This document shows positions 39,406 through 47,043 of a stretch of 64,000 nt of DNA, piece by piece (the stretch's first letter is position 1; each line of letters opens with the position of its first letter). Source of the stretch: Paenibacillus mendelii (GTDB taxonomy: Bacteria > Bacillota > Bacilli > Paenibacillales > Paenibacillaceae); contig NZ_JANHOF010000010.1 in the NCBI RefSeq assembly GCF_024498075.1, positions 62,001 to 126,000 on the forward strand. The letters are read 5' to 3'. A program made the position numbers and the translations under genes. The notes beneath the pieces are model-generated. The model ran no database searches. It saw only the letters and a list, made by a program, of their open reading frames with translations, and was not told the origin of the DNA.

Positions 39406-39720
39406 TTACAGCTGGCCTTGAATTTTGTTTTTGAGTGCATCCTTGGATTGCAGGCCGACCATTTTGTCCACTGGCTGTCCATCCTTGAACAGGATCAGCG
39501 TCGGAATGCTCATAACGCCGAATTGGGACGCGATTTCAGGCTCTTCGTCGACGTTGATCTTCGCGATTGTTGCCGAGCCTTCCAGCTCGCCGGAAAGCTC
39601 TTCAACGATCGGAAGCTGCATTTTACAAGGGCCGCACCATGGTGCCCAGAAATCAACGAGCGTTACGCCGCTCTCGATGCTTGGTTTGAAAGTATCCTTC
39701 GTCAGTGCTACTGCTGCCAT
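39406..39720 (-). CDS. trxA: Thioredoxin
   Basis: 104 residues with the WCGPCK active site (DFWAPWCGPCKMQLPIVEEL) and the conserved cis-Pro loop (GVMSIPTLILFKDGQ). Cytosolic disulfide reductase. A GAGAGGATG ribosome binding site precedes the ATG. It is followed by a strong terminator. Its upstream neighbour is a cysteine-rich Rrf2 regulator, suggesting thiol-stress control. Confidence 0.96.
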   Translation of the reverse strand: MAAVALTKDTFKPSIESGVTLVDFWAPWCGPCKMQLPIVEELSGELEGSATIAKINVDEEPEIASQFGVMSIPTLILFKDGQPVDKMVGLQSKDALKNKIQGQL

Positions 39721-39819
39721 TGTGAATCATCCTCTCGGTATAATAATTATTCTCCATGTATCCATGTATGAGAAGGGAGAACCCGTCACACCAAACGTTG
39801 GCAAAGCGTCCGCAAGATA

Positions 39820-40245
39820 TCAGCAATCCTCGCAGCTGTGAATTTGCCCCAGCACATCAGCAATGGTTATGCTCCCGAAGTAGGATTCAAGATGCTTCTC
39901 CGCTTTGCAGAAGATGCCGTGCATAACCTCCTGCATATTGGAGCCGACAACGCAATCCATATCGGGATTACCGGAGCACCAGCCCGGGATCACGGAGCCT
40001 TGGGCCATCAGCCGGTACACATCGGACAACGATACGACAGCCGGATCAAGCGTCAACCGGTATCCACCGCCCGCGCCTTCGCGAGTATCCACATAACCGC
40101 CTTTACGCAAACAGCTCATGACTTTACGGATGCGGGCCGGATTGGTCGAGACATTCTCAGCGATGGCTTCGCTGGATGCCATCCGATCCGGTACATACGC
40201 CAAGTAAACCAAGCTGTGTACGGCTATCGTAAATTCGCTATTCAT
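39820..40245 (-). CDS. Rrf2-family regulator with six cysteines
   Basis: 141 residues from ATG 40245; an apparent longer frame covers its own promoter and was rejected. Winged helix with SSEAIAENVSTNPARIRKVM and GGYVDTREGAGGGYRLTL. Cysteines are at 45, 90, 98, 113, 138 and 141, with Cys90/Cys98 in the region where Fe-S Rrf2 proteins such as IscR hold ligands and a terminal CEDC pair. Redox or Fe-S sensing is likely, but the exact class (IscR-, NsrR- or thiol-switch SaiR-like) is open. An operator lies inside its promoter. Confidence 0.88.
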   Translation of the reverse strand: MNSEFTIAVHSLVYLAYVPDRMASSEAIAENVSTNPARIRKVMSCLRKGGYVDTREGAGGGYRLTLDPAVVSLSDVYRLMAQGSVIPGWCSGNPDMDCVVGSNMQEVMHGIFCKAEKHLESYFGSITIADVLGQIHSCEDC

Positions 40246-40267
40246 GTGTAACCCACCCCCGCTCTGT

Positions 40268-40302
40268 ACTGTAATCATATCAGTTACAGTTGTCATTGTC
40301 AA
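40268..40302 (-). promoter_or_regulatory. Rrf2 gene promoter with overlapping inverted-repeat operator
   Basis: Minus strand TTGACA (40297-40302), 17-bp spacer, TATGAT (40274-40279). A dyad with perfect 7-bp arms ACTGTAA (40268-40274) and TTACAGT (40284-40290) around 9 bp covers the -10 and spacer. Strong sign of autorepression. Confidence 0.82.
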
Positions 40303-40487
40303 TGCGGACAGGTTCCTATTTTACGAAAAGAATGCCGCATTTATTCGGTGCGCCACATCCAATTGTATGAAGCTGCCACCGCTAGGCTGCCGCGCTCGCT
40401 CCCTCACTCTCCCCACCATCCATTACCACGTATCCGACAAGTCAAACAGCATATCGCTGGCTTCATTCTTCACCAGGCTTAAAACGC

Positions 40488-41336
40488 CTATTCAAACAAG
40501 TCAAGCTGACGTGGAGCGAGCGGGAGGGTATCCATCTGCAGCAGATTCATCAATTGCTTGGCATTGCTTGCTGCATCGCCTCCGGAGTTGTTGTTGAACA
40601 CAACGCAAATCTCTTCGGTCTGCTGTTCAAGGCTGCGAAGCTGCTCCGCCCATTCCTGAAGCTCGCTGCGGTTGTAATTGTATAAGTAGCGGACGGCCCG
40701 CCAATTCGGATTTCCCCGCTGGCTCCAGCCGGATACATTGCGTCCATGCATGCGTACCATCGTCACCTGATCATGGGTCGCTTGAAGAACGGTCGGTACG
40801 GAAAAAGGAGCTACCTGGGGTTCATCGCATATGCTGTGGATCCAGCCCTCGCTTCTCATAAATTGCAGCGTCTTCGCCCGAAAGGTATCAGAGAACCAGC
40901 TTTGATGCCTGAATTCGAGCGCCGCAGGCAAATCCCCAATCAGACTCTTCGTTTCTCTCAGAACCTGAACATTCTCCCGGGTACAGTCAAACCATGGCGG
41001 GTATTGACACAGAACCGCTTTGAGCTTGCCCGCCTCCCAAAAGGGTTGAATCGATTCAAGAAACGGCTTCATGGTGGATTCAAGCTCCGTAAAGCCCGGC
41101 TGGCTGCGGTCATGGCCGGTTAGCCCTTTGTAGGCTTTGACGATGAAAGAGAAGGCCGGCGGTGTCATATCGGACCATCTCCTGCAAGTTTCCATACTCG
41201 GGATGGCATAGAAGGTTGAATCCACTTCAACAATCGGATAATGCTTGGCATAGTGCGCCAGCTTATCACCCGCTCTCACGCCAGGATTATAAAGCTCGTC
41301 ATGGTCCCCCCAACCGGCAAGGCCAATAGCAATCAC
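40488..41336 (-). CDS. DUF72 (YecE-family) protein
   Basis: 282 residues, TIM-barrel-like family of unknown function. Landmarks: IGLAGWGDHDELYNPG at the N-terminus, VEVDSTFYAIPSMETCRRWS, KAVLCQYPPWFDC, LEFRHQSWF, MVRMHGRN and VVFNNNSGGDAASNAKQL. The GTG at 41336 is preferred because AGGGG lies 7 nt upstream. Stands alone. Confidence 0.9.
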   Translation of the reverse strand: MIAIGLAGWGDHDELYNPGVRAGDKLAHYAKHYPIVEVDSTFYAIPSMETCRRWSDMTPPAFSFIVKAYKGLTGHDRSQPGFTELESTMKPFLESIQPFWEAGKLKAVLCQYPPWFDCTRENVQVLRETKSLIGDLPAALEFRHQSWFSDTFRAKTLQFMRSEGWIHSICDEPQVAPFSVPTVLQATHDQVTMVRMHGRNVSGWSQRGNPNWRAVRYLYNYNRSELQEWAEQLRSLEQQTEEICVVFNNNSGGDAASNAKQLMNLLQMDTLPLAPRQLDLFE

Positions 41337-41532
41337 ACTGATTCCCCTCTCCAACTAATGAATAAGAACCCGTCCAATCGATATTCATTATTCCATAGTA
41401 ATGAAGGTTATAGAAGCTGTCCATCTCAGGTAGTCAGGGGCCATGAATTACCGCCGCCTGCATTCTTGCTTTCGTAAGTGATCTGCTTTAGCATGAGGTT
41501 AGATTACAAATCGATTAAGGGACTGAATCCAC

Positions 41533-42168
41533 ATGAAAATTGAAGTCTATTCCGATATGGTATGTCCATGGTGCCGAATCGGCAAACAAAATTTGAACAA
41601 GGCGCTCGAGCAGTGGGTCAGTGAAGGCGGCGAGCCTGCTGAGATTACATTCCGTGCCTTCCTGCTTGATCCGACCCTCCCCCCGGAAGGGCTTCCGTTC
41701 AAAGAAGTGATGTCGCAGAAGATGGGCGACAACTCCCGGATGCAGCAAGCTCTTGCGCAAGTGACGAACGCCGGCGCAGCCGTCGGCCTCACGTACCGGT
41801 TTGACCGGGTACAGCGGATGCCGAATACGAAGCTTGCCCACCGATTCGTCGCGCTTCTGAAGCCAGAGCTCAAGGAAACGGCCGTTAATGCGATCTTCCG
41901 CGCCTACTTTGAAGAAGGGCGGGATCTTGCGCAATTCAAGGAGATCGAGGCTATTGCGGCTGAATTGGGCGAGGATGCAACTGCCGTATTGGAACCCTTG
42001 CGCCAAGGCGGCGGAGAGGAAGCCGTTAACGCCGACTTGGCATTAGCGGCGAGAATCGGCGTAACCGGCGTGCCGTTCTTTGTCTTCGATAACAAGTATG
42101 CACTGTCTGGCGCTTATCCGCCCGATAAGCTTGTCGAGCTTATGCATCGCGTGAATAAGCAAGAATAG
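41533..42168 (+). CDS. DsbA-family (FrnE-like) oxidoreductase
   Basis: 211 residues with MKIEVYSDMVCPWCRIGKQ, a CPWC active site in a thioredoxin fold with an all-helical insertion (about 50-145) and the cis-Pro loop GVTGVPFFVFDNKYALSGA. No signal peptide, so cytosolic. FrnE-like proteins act as disulfide oxidoreductases or polyketide-associated isomerases; the natural substrate here is unknown. Good AAGGGA ribosome binding site; bidirectional terminator after it. Confidence 0.92.
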   Translation: MKIEVYSDMVCPWCRIGKQNLNKALEQWVSEGGEPAEITFRAFLLDPTLPPEGLPFKEVMSQKMGDNSRMQQALAQVTNAGAAVGLTYRFDRVQRMPNTKLAHRFVALLKPELKETAVNAIFRAYFEEGRDLAQFKEIEAIAAELGEDATAVLEPLRQGGGEEAVNADLALAARIGVTGVPFFVFDNKYALSGAYPPDKLVELMHRVNKQE

Positions 42169-42172
42169 CATG

Positions 42173-42212
42173 AAGAAGCGGGCGCCTGCTGAATACGGGC
42201 GTCCGCTTCTTA
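42173..42212. terminator. Bidirectional terminator
   Basis: AAGAAGCGG..CGCC/GGCG..CCGCTTCTT hairpin between convergent genes, T-rich on the plus side. Confidence 0.8.
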
Positions 42213-42220
42213 TTATAAGC

Positions 42221-42886
42221 TTATGACGTCGAAGACTTGAACAGCCGATAACCTTTGCGCACACCGTTCATAATCCACTCGGGAACAGGAACGGGACGCT
42301 TGGACAGATACGGCAGGTAAAGGTGGTTATACGCTTTCTTCAGATCGCTCCACATCGAGCAGGTGTCCTGCTTCAGGAAATCTGACACGTCCACGACAAG
42401 GCCGCGGCCTTCGTGTATCATGACGTTCTTCCCATGAACATCATGGGGGCGGAGCCCTCTTGACCGTGCATAGTCCAGCGCTTCATCGATATCCTTAATT
42501 GCCTGGGCAGGAATCGCAGTTCCCTCAAGTATGCATTGATACAAGGTTTTCCCCCGCAAACGCTTCAAAATCAAATATTGATAACTGTTGGCTTCATTCG
42601 CATAATAGCATTGTGAATAAGCGGAATGCTCGCCGAGCCGATCATACACCTGAACCTCGTCCTCGAAGCCATCCCGGCCAGGCGTATATACTTTGATCAC
42701 GAGATCATCCGCAAGGGGATGCACGAATACGCCTGCATAATTACCCGCTCCGAGCTTAATCCATGGCTCCGGATATTGACGGACAATAATCGGTTCGCGG
42801 GGATGCATGCTTTCGATCAGCAGCTCCGGAAGCAGTGACCGTTCGACCCATGCTGCGAGCTCGCGAATTTCTATAGGGTTCGTCAC
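42221..42886 (-). CDS. Protein-kinase-fold protein
   Basis: 221 residues. Kinase-like features: a glycine-containing loop KLGAGNYAGVFVHP, the ATP-lysine VIKVY (about 66), the catalytic loop LRPHDVHGKNVMIHEG with Asp and Asn, and a metal-binding VVDVSDF in place of DFG. The C-lobe is short (about 60 residues after it), as in RIO-like or small Ser/Thr kinases. Substrate unknown. The start is GTG with a GGAG site. Confidence 0.8.
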   Translation of the reverse strand: MTNPIEIRELAAWVERSLLPELLIESMHPREPIIVRQYPEPWIKLGAGNYAGVFVHPLADDLVIKVYTPGRDGFEDEVQVYDRLGEHSAYSQCYYANEANSYQYLILKRLRGKTLYQCILEGTAIPAQAIKDIDEALDYARSRGLRPHDVHGKNVMIHEGRGLVVDVSDFLKQDTCSMWSDLKKAYNHLYLPYLSKRPVPVPEWIMNGVRKGYRLFKSSTS

Positions 42887-42985
42887 GTCCGATTACGCTC
42901 CTTCATCTCGAACTCGTATGTTGAGTCTGTATCCCCATTGTAATTCGTGACTGGGCAAAAAGAAAGATCGTCATAGGCTCGGCCG

Positions 42986-43309
42986 CTAGTGCCCGCCCCC
43001 AACGATCCGTAAGCCAGCCACGCCGGCAATAATCATACCAATGAAAAGCAGCTTGCGTCTGTCCTTCGACTCTCCGAACACAAACATGCCAAGAAGTACA
43101 CTCCCTGCCGATCCAATGCCGGTCCATACGCCGTAAGCCGTACTGATCGGAATTTCCTGCAGCGCTCTCGATAAGAAATAGAAGCTGAAGAAGCCCGAAA
43201 TAATGGCGCCAACTGTTCCTTTCCACTTCTTGAATCCATCCGACCATTTCATGCAGGTAACGCCGCTAACTTCACCCAAGCCGGACAGCAGCAAGAATAT
43301 CCAAGCCAT
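42986..43309 (-). CDS. SMR-family efflux subunit (second of a pair)
   Basis: 107 residues, four membrane helices, with the membrane Glu in LLSGLGEVSGVTCMKWSDGF and the YGVWTGIGSAGSVLLGMFVF helix. Paired SMR genes usually make a heterodimer (YkkCD, EbrAB). ATG 43309 with a GGGGGG site. Last gene of the tetR-SMR-SMR unit. Confidence 0.9.
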   Translation of the reverse strand: MAWIFLLLSGLGEVSGVTCMKWSDGFKKWKGTVGAIISGFFSFYFLSRALQEIPISTAYGVWTGIGSAGSVLLGMFVFGESKDRRKLLFIGMIIAGVAGLRIVGGGH

Positions 43310-43366
43310 TGTCAATCCCCCCCGTAGCTATACCTGATGCGAGCATTCATTTAGCGGCCCACGCCG

Positions 43367-43741
43367 CTAGGCGCTAGTATCAACCGTTTCCTCCTGCTGC
43401 GCGGCAGGTTCTCCTGCGTCCTTATCGGACGAAATCATTTTGAGTCCCACAATGCCGCCCACAAGAAGCGCCACGAAGAACAGTCTCAGCAAATCCGCCG
43501 GCTCGCCCAGCAGCAGCATTCCGATTACTACCGTTCCTGCCGTCCCAATTCCCGTAAACACCGCATAGGCCGTGCCAATCTCAATCATCCGCATCGACTT
43601 CGCAAACAGGTAGAAGCTGGCCGCCAGCATAACGATCGTAAGCACGGAGGGCAGCAGAATCGTAAACCCTTCCGAAGCCCGCAGCCCGAATGCCCAGCCG
43701 ATCTCAAGCATACCGCCGACAAGCAAATAAACCCATGCCAT
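43367..43741 (-). CDS. SMR-family efflux subunit (first of a pair)
   Basis: 124 residues, four helices: MAWVYLLVGGMLEIGWAFGL with the essential Glu, YLFAKSMRMIEIGTAYAVFT, GTAGTVVIGMLLLGEPADLL. The C-terminus has a charged 20-residue tail (KDAGEPAAQQEETVDTSA). YkkD/Gdx-like. ATG 43741 lies 7 bp after the tetR stop behind GAGGATG; the longer frame overlapping tetR was rejected. Confidence 0.9.
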   Translation of the reverse strand: MAWVYLLVGGMLEIGWAFGLRASEGFTILLPSVLTIVMLAASFYLFAKSMRMIEIGTAYAVFTGIGTAGTVVIGMLLLGEPADLLRLFFVALLVGGIVGLKMISSDKDAGEPAAQQEETVDTSA

Positions 43742-43748
43742 ATTGATA

Positions 43749-44336
43749 TCATCCTCTCTTGCAGGTAATTGCTTTACAGAACCAAGCCCACAGCTGTTCC
43801 TGCCTCTCCAAGAAGAGCTCCTTATCATAAAGCTCCCGCTCCACAATCAATCCGTCCACCAATGCATAAAAGAGCGCAATCAGGCGACATTCTTCCTCTT
43901 CGTCAAGTTCTGCTCCACCATCCATGCATCCCCGAAAGAGAAGAACGATATGATGGGTCAGAAACCGCTCATGCCCGTCAAAGTCTTGCCGAAGACGCTC
44001 CCGCAAGTGACGGGGCGGCACCATAATCGCCCTTTTCAAAAATGACTTCTCCATGGTCGGCGTTCCGCGATCCGAATAATGATTGAACACCGCCCGCACT
44101 CGTTCTAGAGGCGGTTGATCAGCCGTCTGAGCAATAATCCTCAGAAGCTGATCGCAATCCTCCTGAATGACGAATTCCACCAAGGTAAGGAACAAATGCT
44201 CTTTCGATTCAAAATGAGCATAGATTGAAGGTGTCTTAATGCCGACGGCCTTTGCAATTTGGGACATGGAGGTCCCTTCATAGCCCGACTCCGTAAACAG
44301 CGTTAGCGCTGCAAGCTTCAATTTAGTAGCGGTCAT
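43749..44336 (-). CDS. TetR-family regulator of the SMR pair
   Basis: 195 residues. Helix-turn-helix ALTLFTESGYEGTSMSQIAK followed by GIKTPSIYAHFESKEHLFL. The C-terminal ligand domain holds several Cys/His. It is cotranscribed with the two SMR genes and a perfect palindrome lies upstream, so it very likely represses this efflux operon and is released by its substrate. GGAGG precedes the ATG. Confidence 0.92.
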   Translation of the reverse strand: MTATKLKLAALTLFTESGYEGTSMSQIAKAVGIKTPSIYAHFESKEHLFLTLVEFVIQEDCDQLLRIIAQTADQPPLERVRAVFNHYSDRGTPTMEKSFLKRAIMVPPRHLRERLRQDFDGHERFLTHHIVLLFRGCMDGGAELDEEEECRLIALFYALVDGLIVERELYDKELFLERQEQLWAWFCKAITCKRG

Positions 44337-44424
44337 ACTCCGTACCTCCGCGATGATTCAAATCAAAGTATTTAACCCAAATAGGGTCCCGACATAGATG
44401 GATCATACGGTTCAATAACTTTAC

Positions 44425-44438
44425 CTAACGATCGTTAG
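44425..44438. promoter_or_regulatory. TetR operator palindrome
   Basis: CTAACGATCGTTAG, perfect 14-bp palindrome about 90 bp upstream of the tetR start. A TATGAT -10 lies downstream of it on the minus strand (about 44402-44407), placing the palindrome over the -35 region. Confidence 0.7.
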
Positions 44439-44546
44439 TCTCACATGATTCTAACTGCTCATTAAATGGATGTCAATGCATTTGTTATCGCGAAACTGAT
44501 GTATTCGGTAAGGAAAATAAAGGACAGGTTCGTATCCAAGGAAATA

Positions 44547-44575
44547 TTTACAAATGATGGATTACATGATATTAT
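44547..44575 (+). promoter_or_regulatory. sigma-A promoter of the wHTH-GHKL gene
   Basis: TTTACA (44547-44552), 17-bp spacer, TATTAT (44570-44575). Transcription would start near 44582, inside the palindrome at 44578-44605. Confidence 0.8.
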
Positions 44576-44577
44576 TA

Positions 44578-44605
44578 AATTACGTAATAACGTTATTGCG
44601 TAATT
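44578..44605. promoter_or_regulatory. 28-bp near-perfect palindromic operator
   Basis: Centred on AACGTT (44589-44594). Outer arms AATTACG and CGTAATT match; the only mismatch is 44585 (T) against 44598 (G). It covers the predicted transcription start of the wHTH-GHKL gene and resembles AT-rich ArsR-type operators. Autoregulation is the likely use. Confidence 0.8.
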
Positions 44606-44626
44606 ATGTTTAGTGAGGTGATGTTC

Positions 44627-45772
44627 ATGACTGCATCTAGAGACTTCGCCGCTGAATTGGATACTATGAAGACACAGCTCTCCGAGCTTACCCAGCAAGT
44701 CAGGCTGCTGATAGGAGAAGCCGGCTCAACTACGGTCCACACTGAAGCAGCTATCCATCCGGAAGTTCCCGCTTCGCATGCACCTACAGAGGCTGCCGAA
44801 TCCATGGCTTCGGCCGGTGAGCTCTACTTCTCCGGCTATTACAATCATGACAACACGCGATTTCGTTGGGAGCCTAAATCCCGGTCTGTCAGCCAGATTC
44901 TAGCCGCGGACGGGGACAAGGCCGCCAAGGTCATCGGAGCTCTCGGACATAAACAGCGGCTCGATATCATCCGCACAGTCCTGTATCAGCCGATGAACGG
45001 TGCCGAGCTGGTCGAACGATTGAATATGGGAACGACCGGCCAGCTGTACCACCATCTGAAGGCGCTGCTCGGCGCTGACCTGCTGCAGCAGGATGACCGC
45101 GGCGGCCGATACTCGATCCCCCGCCATCGCACCCTGCCTCTTCTGCTGCTGCTTGCCGCGACCTCCGATCTGCTCGATACGAGCGATTATCTGGACATGA
45201 CCGAGGCTCGCGGCAATGCCGCAGCTTACCTCGGCAAGCCGGAGGGCAAGCACGACCCGCATGCCCTGCTGGGAGCCGTGCTGGAGAATAGCATCCTGGA
45301 GCATCAGGCGGGCTATTGCACGGAAGTGAATATTTATGTCCACGATAACAGAAGGGTGACCGTAGCTGACAACGGCCGCGGCATTCCGACCCGCGCCTTC
45401 CCGGGAACGGAAACGGATCGGTCCTGGCTCCAAACCGTCATGACCGACCTGCATAACCGGACGGCAATCGGCGCCTCGTACTCGGTACCGGGCGGCGAGA
45501 AAGGGATCAGCATCGCAGTAGTCAATGCACTGTCACTTCACCTGCAGGTCGAGACGCGGCGCGACGGCTCGATCAATCGCCAGGACTACAGCCATGGGAT
45601 TCCACGATGCGCCTTGACACCGGTTGGCACAACCGGCGAGACCGGCATAAGCGTTACCTTCGAGCCCGATCCGGAATTGTTCCACGCCTCCTTCGACCGG
45701 GCTACAATCGAGACAATGCGGGCAGAACGTTCCGTGCTGTATCCCGGGCTGACCCTTCGGGTTCACGCTTAG
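44627..45772 (+). CDS. ArsR-type winged helix fused to a GyrB-like (GHKL) ATP-binding domain
   Basis: 381 residues from ATG 44627 (GAGGTG site 6 nt before). Residues 5-35: amphipathic, probably coiled coil (FAAELDTMKTQLSELTQQV). 104-165: winged helix (GALGHKQRLDIIRTVLYQPM, TTGQLYHHLKALLGADLL). 210-360: GHKL fold very like the N-terminal domain of gyrase B: AVLENSILEHQAGYC (GyrB has EVVDNSIDEALAGYC), VADNGRGIP, PGGEKGISIAVVNALS and GISVTFEPDPELF. Asn221 (Mg2+), Asp248 and Gly250/252 (adenine site) are kept. The catalytic-base Glu of GyrB is Ala217 and the lid GGLHGVG is changed to GGEKGIS. So it probably binds a nucleotide but may not hydrolyse it. Function unknown. Confidence 0.85.
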   Translation: MTASRDFAAELDTMKTQLSELTQQVRLLIGEAGSTTVHTEAAIHPEVPASHAPTEAAESMASAGELYFSGYYNHDNTRFRWEPKSRSVSQILAADGDKAAKVIGALGHKQRLDIIRTVLYQPMNGAELVERLNMGTTGQLYHHLKALLGADLLQQDDRGGRYSIPRHRTLPLLLLLAATSDLLDTSDYLDMTEARGNAAAYLGKPEGKHDPHALLGAVLENSILEHQAGYCTEVNIYVHDNRRVTVADNGRGIPTRAFPGTETDRSWLQTVMTDLHNRTAIGASYSVPGGEKGISIAVVNALSLHLQVETRRDGSINRQDYSHGIPRCALTPVGTTGETGISVTFEPDPELFHASFDRATIETMRAERSVLYPGLTLRVHA

Positions 45773-45787
45773 CCTCGCATCCAACAA

Positions 45788-45838
45788 GAAAGAAGCCTTG
45801 AGCGTGGACGTAAGTCGTCTGCTCTCGGCTTCTTTTAT
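45788..45838 (+). terminator. Terminator of the wHTH-GHKL gene
   Basis: AAGAAGCC...GGCTTCTTTT with an inner GGACG/CGTCT stem. It could also act on the convergent minus-strand gene. Confidence 0.8.
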
Positions 45839-45856
45839 ATACTGCTCTTGAATGGG

Positions 45857-46093
45857 CTACCCCTTACCGAATCCTGAATGGTATTTCTTCAAGCTGGAGG
45901 ACTCATTCTTCGTATGCGTCTGGCGCTTCTCCTCTTTCTTGTCGAGGTTCAGGTCCTCCATTGGAATGGGGTCTACATTCTTCTGGCTTTCCCACATATC
46001 GAACAAGCTCGGCTCATTGGTCGGGTATTGTTCCGGATGGTCACGACTATTCTTCGGATCAACATGGGTTGTCTTCTTCTTATCCTTTGCCAT
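45857..46093 (-). CDS. Small very hydrophilic protein, unknown
   Basis: 78 residues, about half charged, no cysteine or membrane segment; MAKDKKKTTHVDPKNSRDHP at the start and a Ser/Lys/Gly-rich end. A GAGAGGTGA ribosome binding site with 8-nt spacing supports translation. I do not recognise the family and found no sporulation-type promoter upstream. Confidence 0.6.
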   Translation of the reverse strand: MAKDKKKTTHVDPKNSRDHPEQYPTNEPSLFDMWESQKNVDPIPMEDLNLDKKEEKRQTHTKNESSSLKKYHSGFGKG

Positions 46094-46235
46094 ACCAGAT
46101 CACCTCTCATTGTGACTTGTACTACCTACATACCTCCAGAACGTGATCCGCAAACAATGGACTACTTACACGATAGAGGCAGATTGCGCTCGAGTGCCGG
46201 AGACGTACCATAGCCGGCTCCGTCTCGTGTTTCAG

Positions 46236-46920
46236 GAGCTGTAACGGTAGAATACGGCCTTACAGCTCTACGGCGGCTGCACTACGTGAGCTGTTACTCC
46301 CTTTTCTGGCGTTACAGCCGCAGGTTGCTGGCTCCTCTTCGAGATTCTAGAGCTGTAACGGTAGAATACGGCCTTACAGCTCTACGGCGGCTGCACTACG
46401 CGAGCTGTTATTCCCTTTTCTGGCGTTACAGCCGCAGATGGCCGGCTCCTCTTCCAGATTCGGGAGCTGTAACGGTAAAATCCGGCCTTACAGCTCTACT
46501 GCGGCTGCACTACGCGAGCTGTAACTCCGTTTTCTGGCGTTACAGCCGCAGGTTGCCGGCTCCTCTTCCAGATTCTGGAGCTGTTACGGTAGAATCCGGC
46601 CTTACAGCTCTGCTGCGGCTTCACTCTGCGAGCTGTAACTCCGTTTTCTGGCGTTACAGCCTCATACGGACAGCCCCTCTTCCAGATTAAGGAGCTGTAA
46701 CGGTAAAAACCGGCCTTACAGCTCTACTGCGGCTGCACTACGCGAGCTGTAACTCCGTTTTCTGGCGTTACAGCCGCAGATGGCCGCCTCCCTTCCAGAT
46801 TCAGGAGCTGTAACGGTAGAATCCGGCCTTACAGCTCTGCTGCGGCTTCACTCTGCAAGCTGTAACTCCCTTTTCTGGCGTTACAGCCGCAGACGGCATC
46901 CGGCCATCCTTCCAAATATG
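46236..46920. repeat. Tandem array of six 114-bp units, each with two hairpin-forming dyads
   Basis: Units begin at GAGCTG in 46236, 46350, 46464, 46578, 46692 and 46805 (period 114, last step 113). Each unit has dyad 1, GAGCTGTAA...TTACAGCTC (9-bp arms, 15-nt loop), and dyad 2 starting 52 bp later, GCTGTAAC...GTTACAGC (8-bp arms, 13-nt loop), so GCTGTAAC-type arms recur 12 times. Dyad 2 is imperfect in units 1 and 2. Between dyads the sequence is also conserved, so this is not a CRISPR array. The 46094-47004 gap holds no convincing gene; a degenerate partial arm follows at about 46921-46937. Confidence 0.93.
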
Positions 46921-47004
46921 GAATTACAGCCGCATGCTATCTCGGCAGGCTTTGATCCTTTCCCGATCAGTACGGCGGCAGCGGCTACCACTGCCGGGCT
47001 ACTG

Positions 47005-47039
47005 AAAAAAGATGGAGCCGCGACATGCGCAGCTCCATC
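47005..47039 (-). terminator. nagZ terminator
   Basis: Minus-strand GATGGAGC...GCTCCATC followed by six T. Confidence 0.9.
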
Positions 47040-47043
47040 TCTC

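Noticed and set aside
46236..46920. CRISPR array
   Set aside because: The unit is 114 bp, the sequences between repeated arms are conserved rather than unique, and no cas gene is present.
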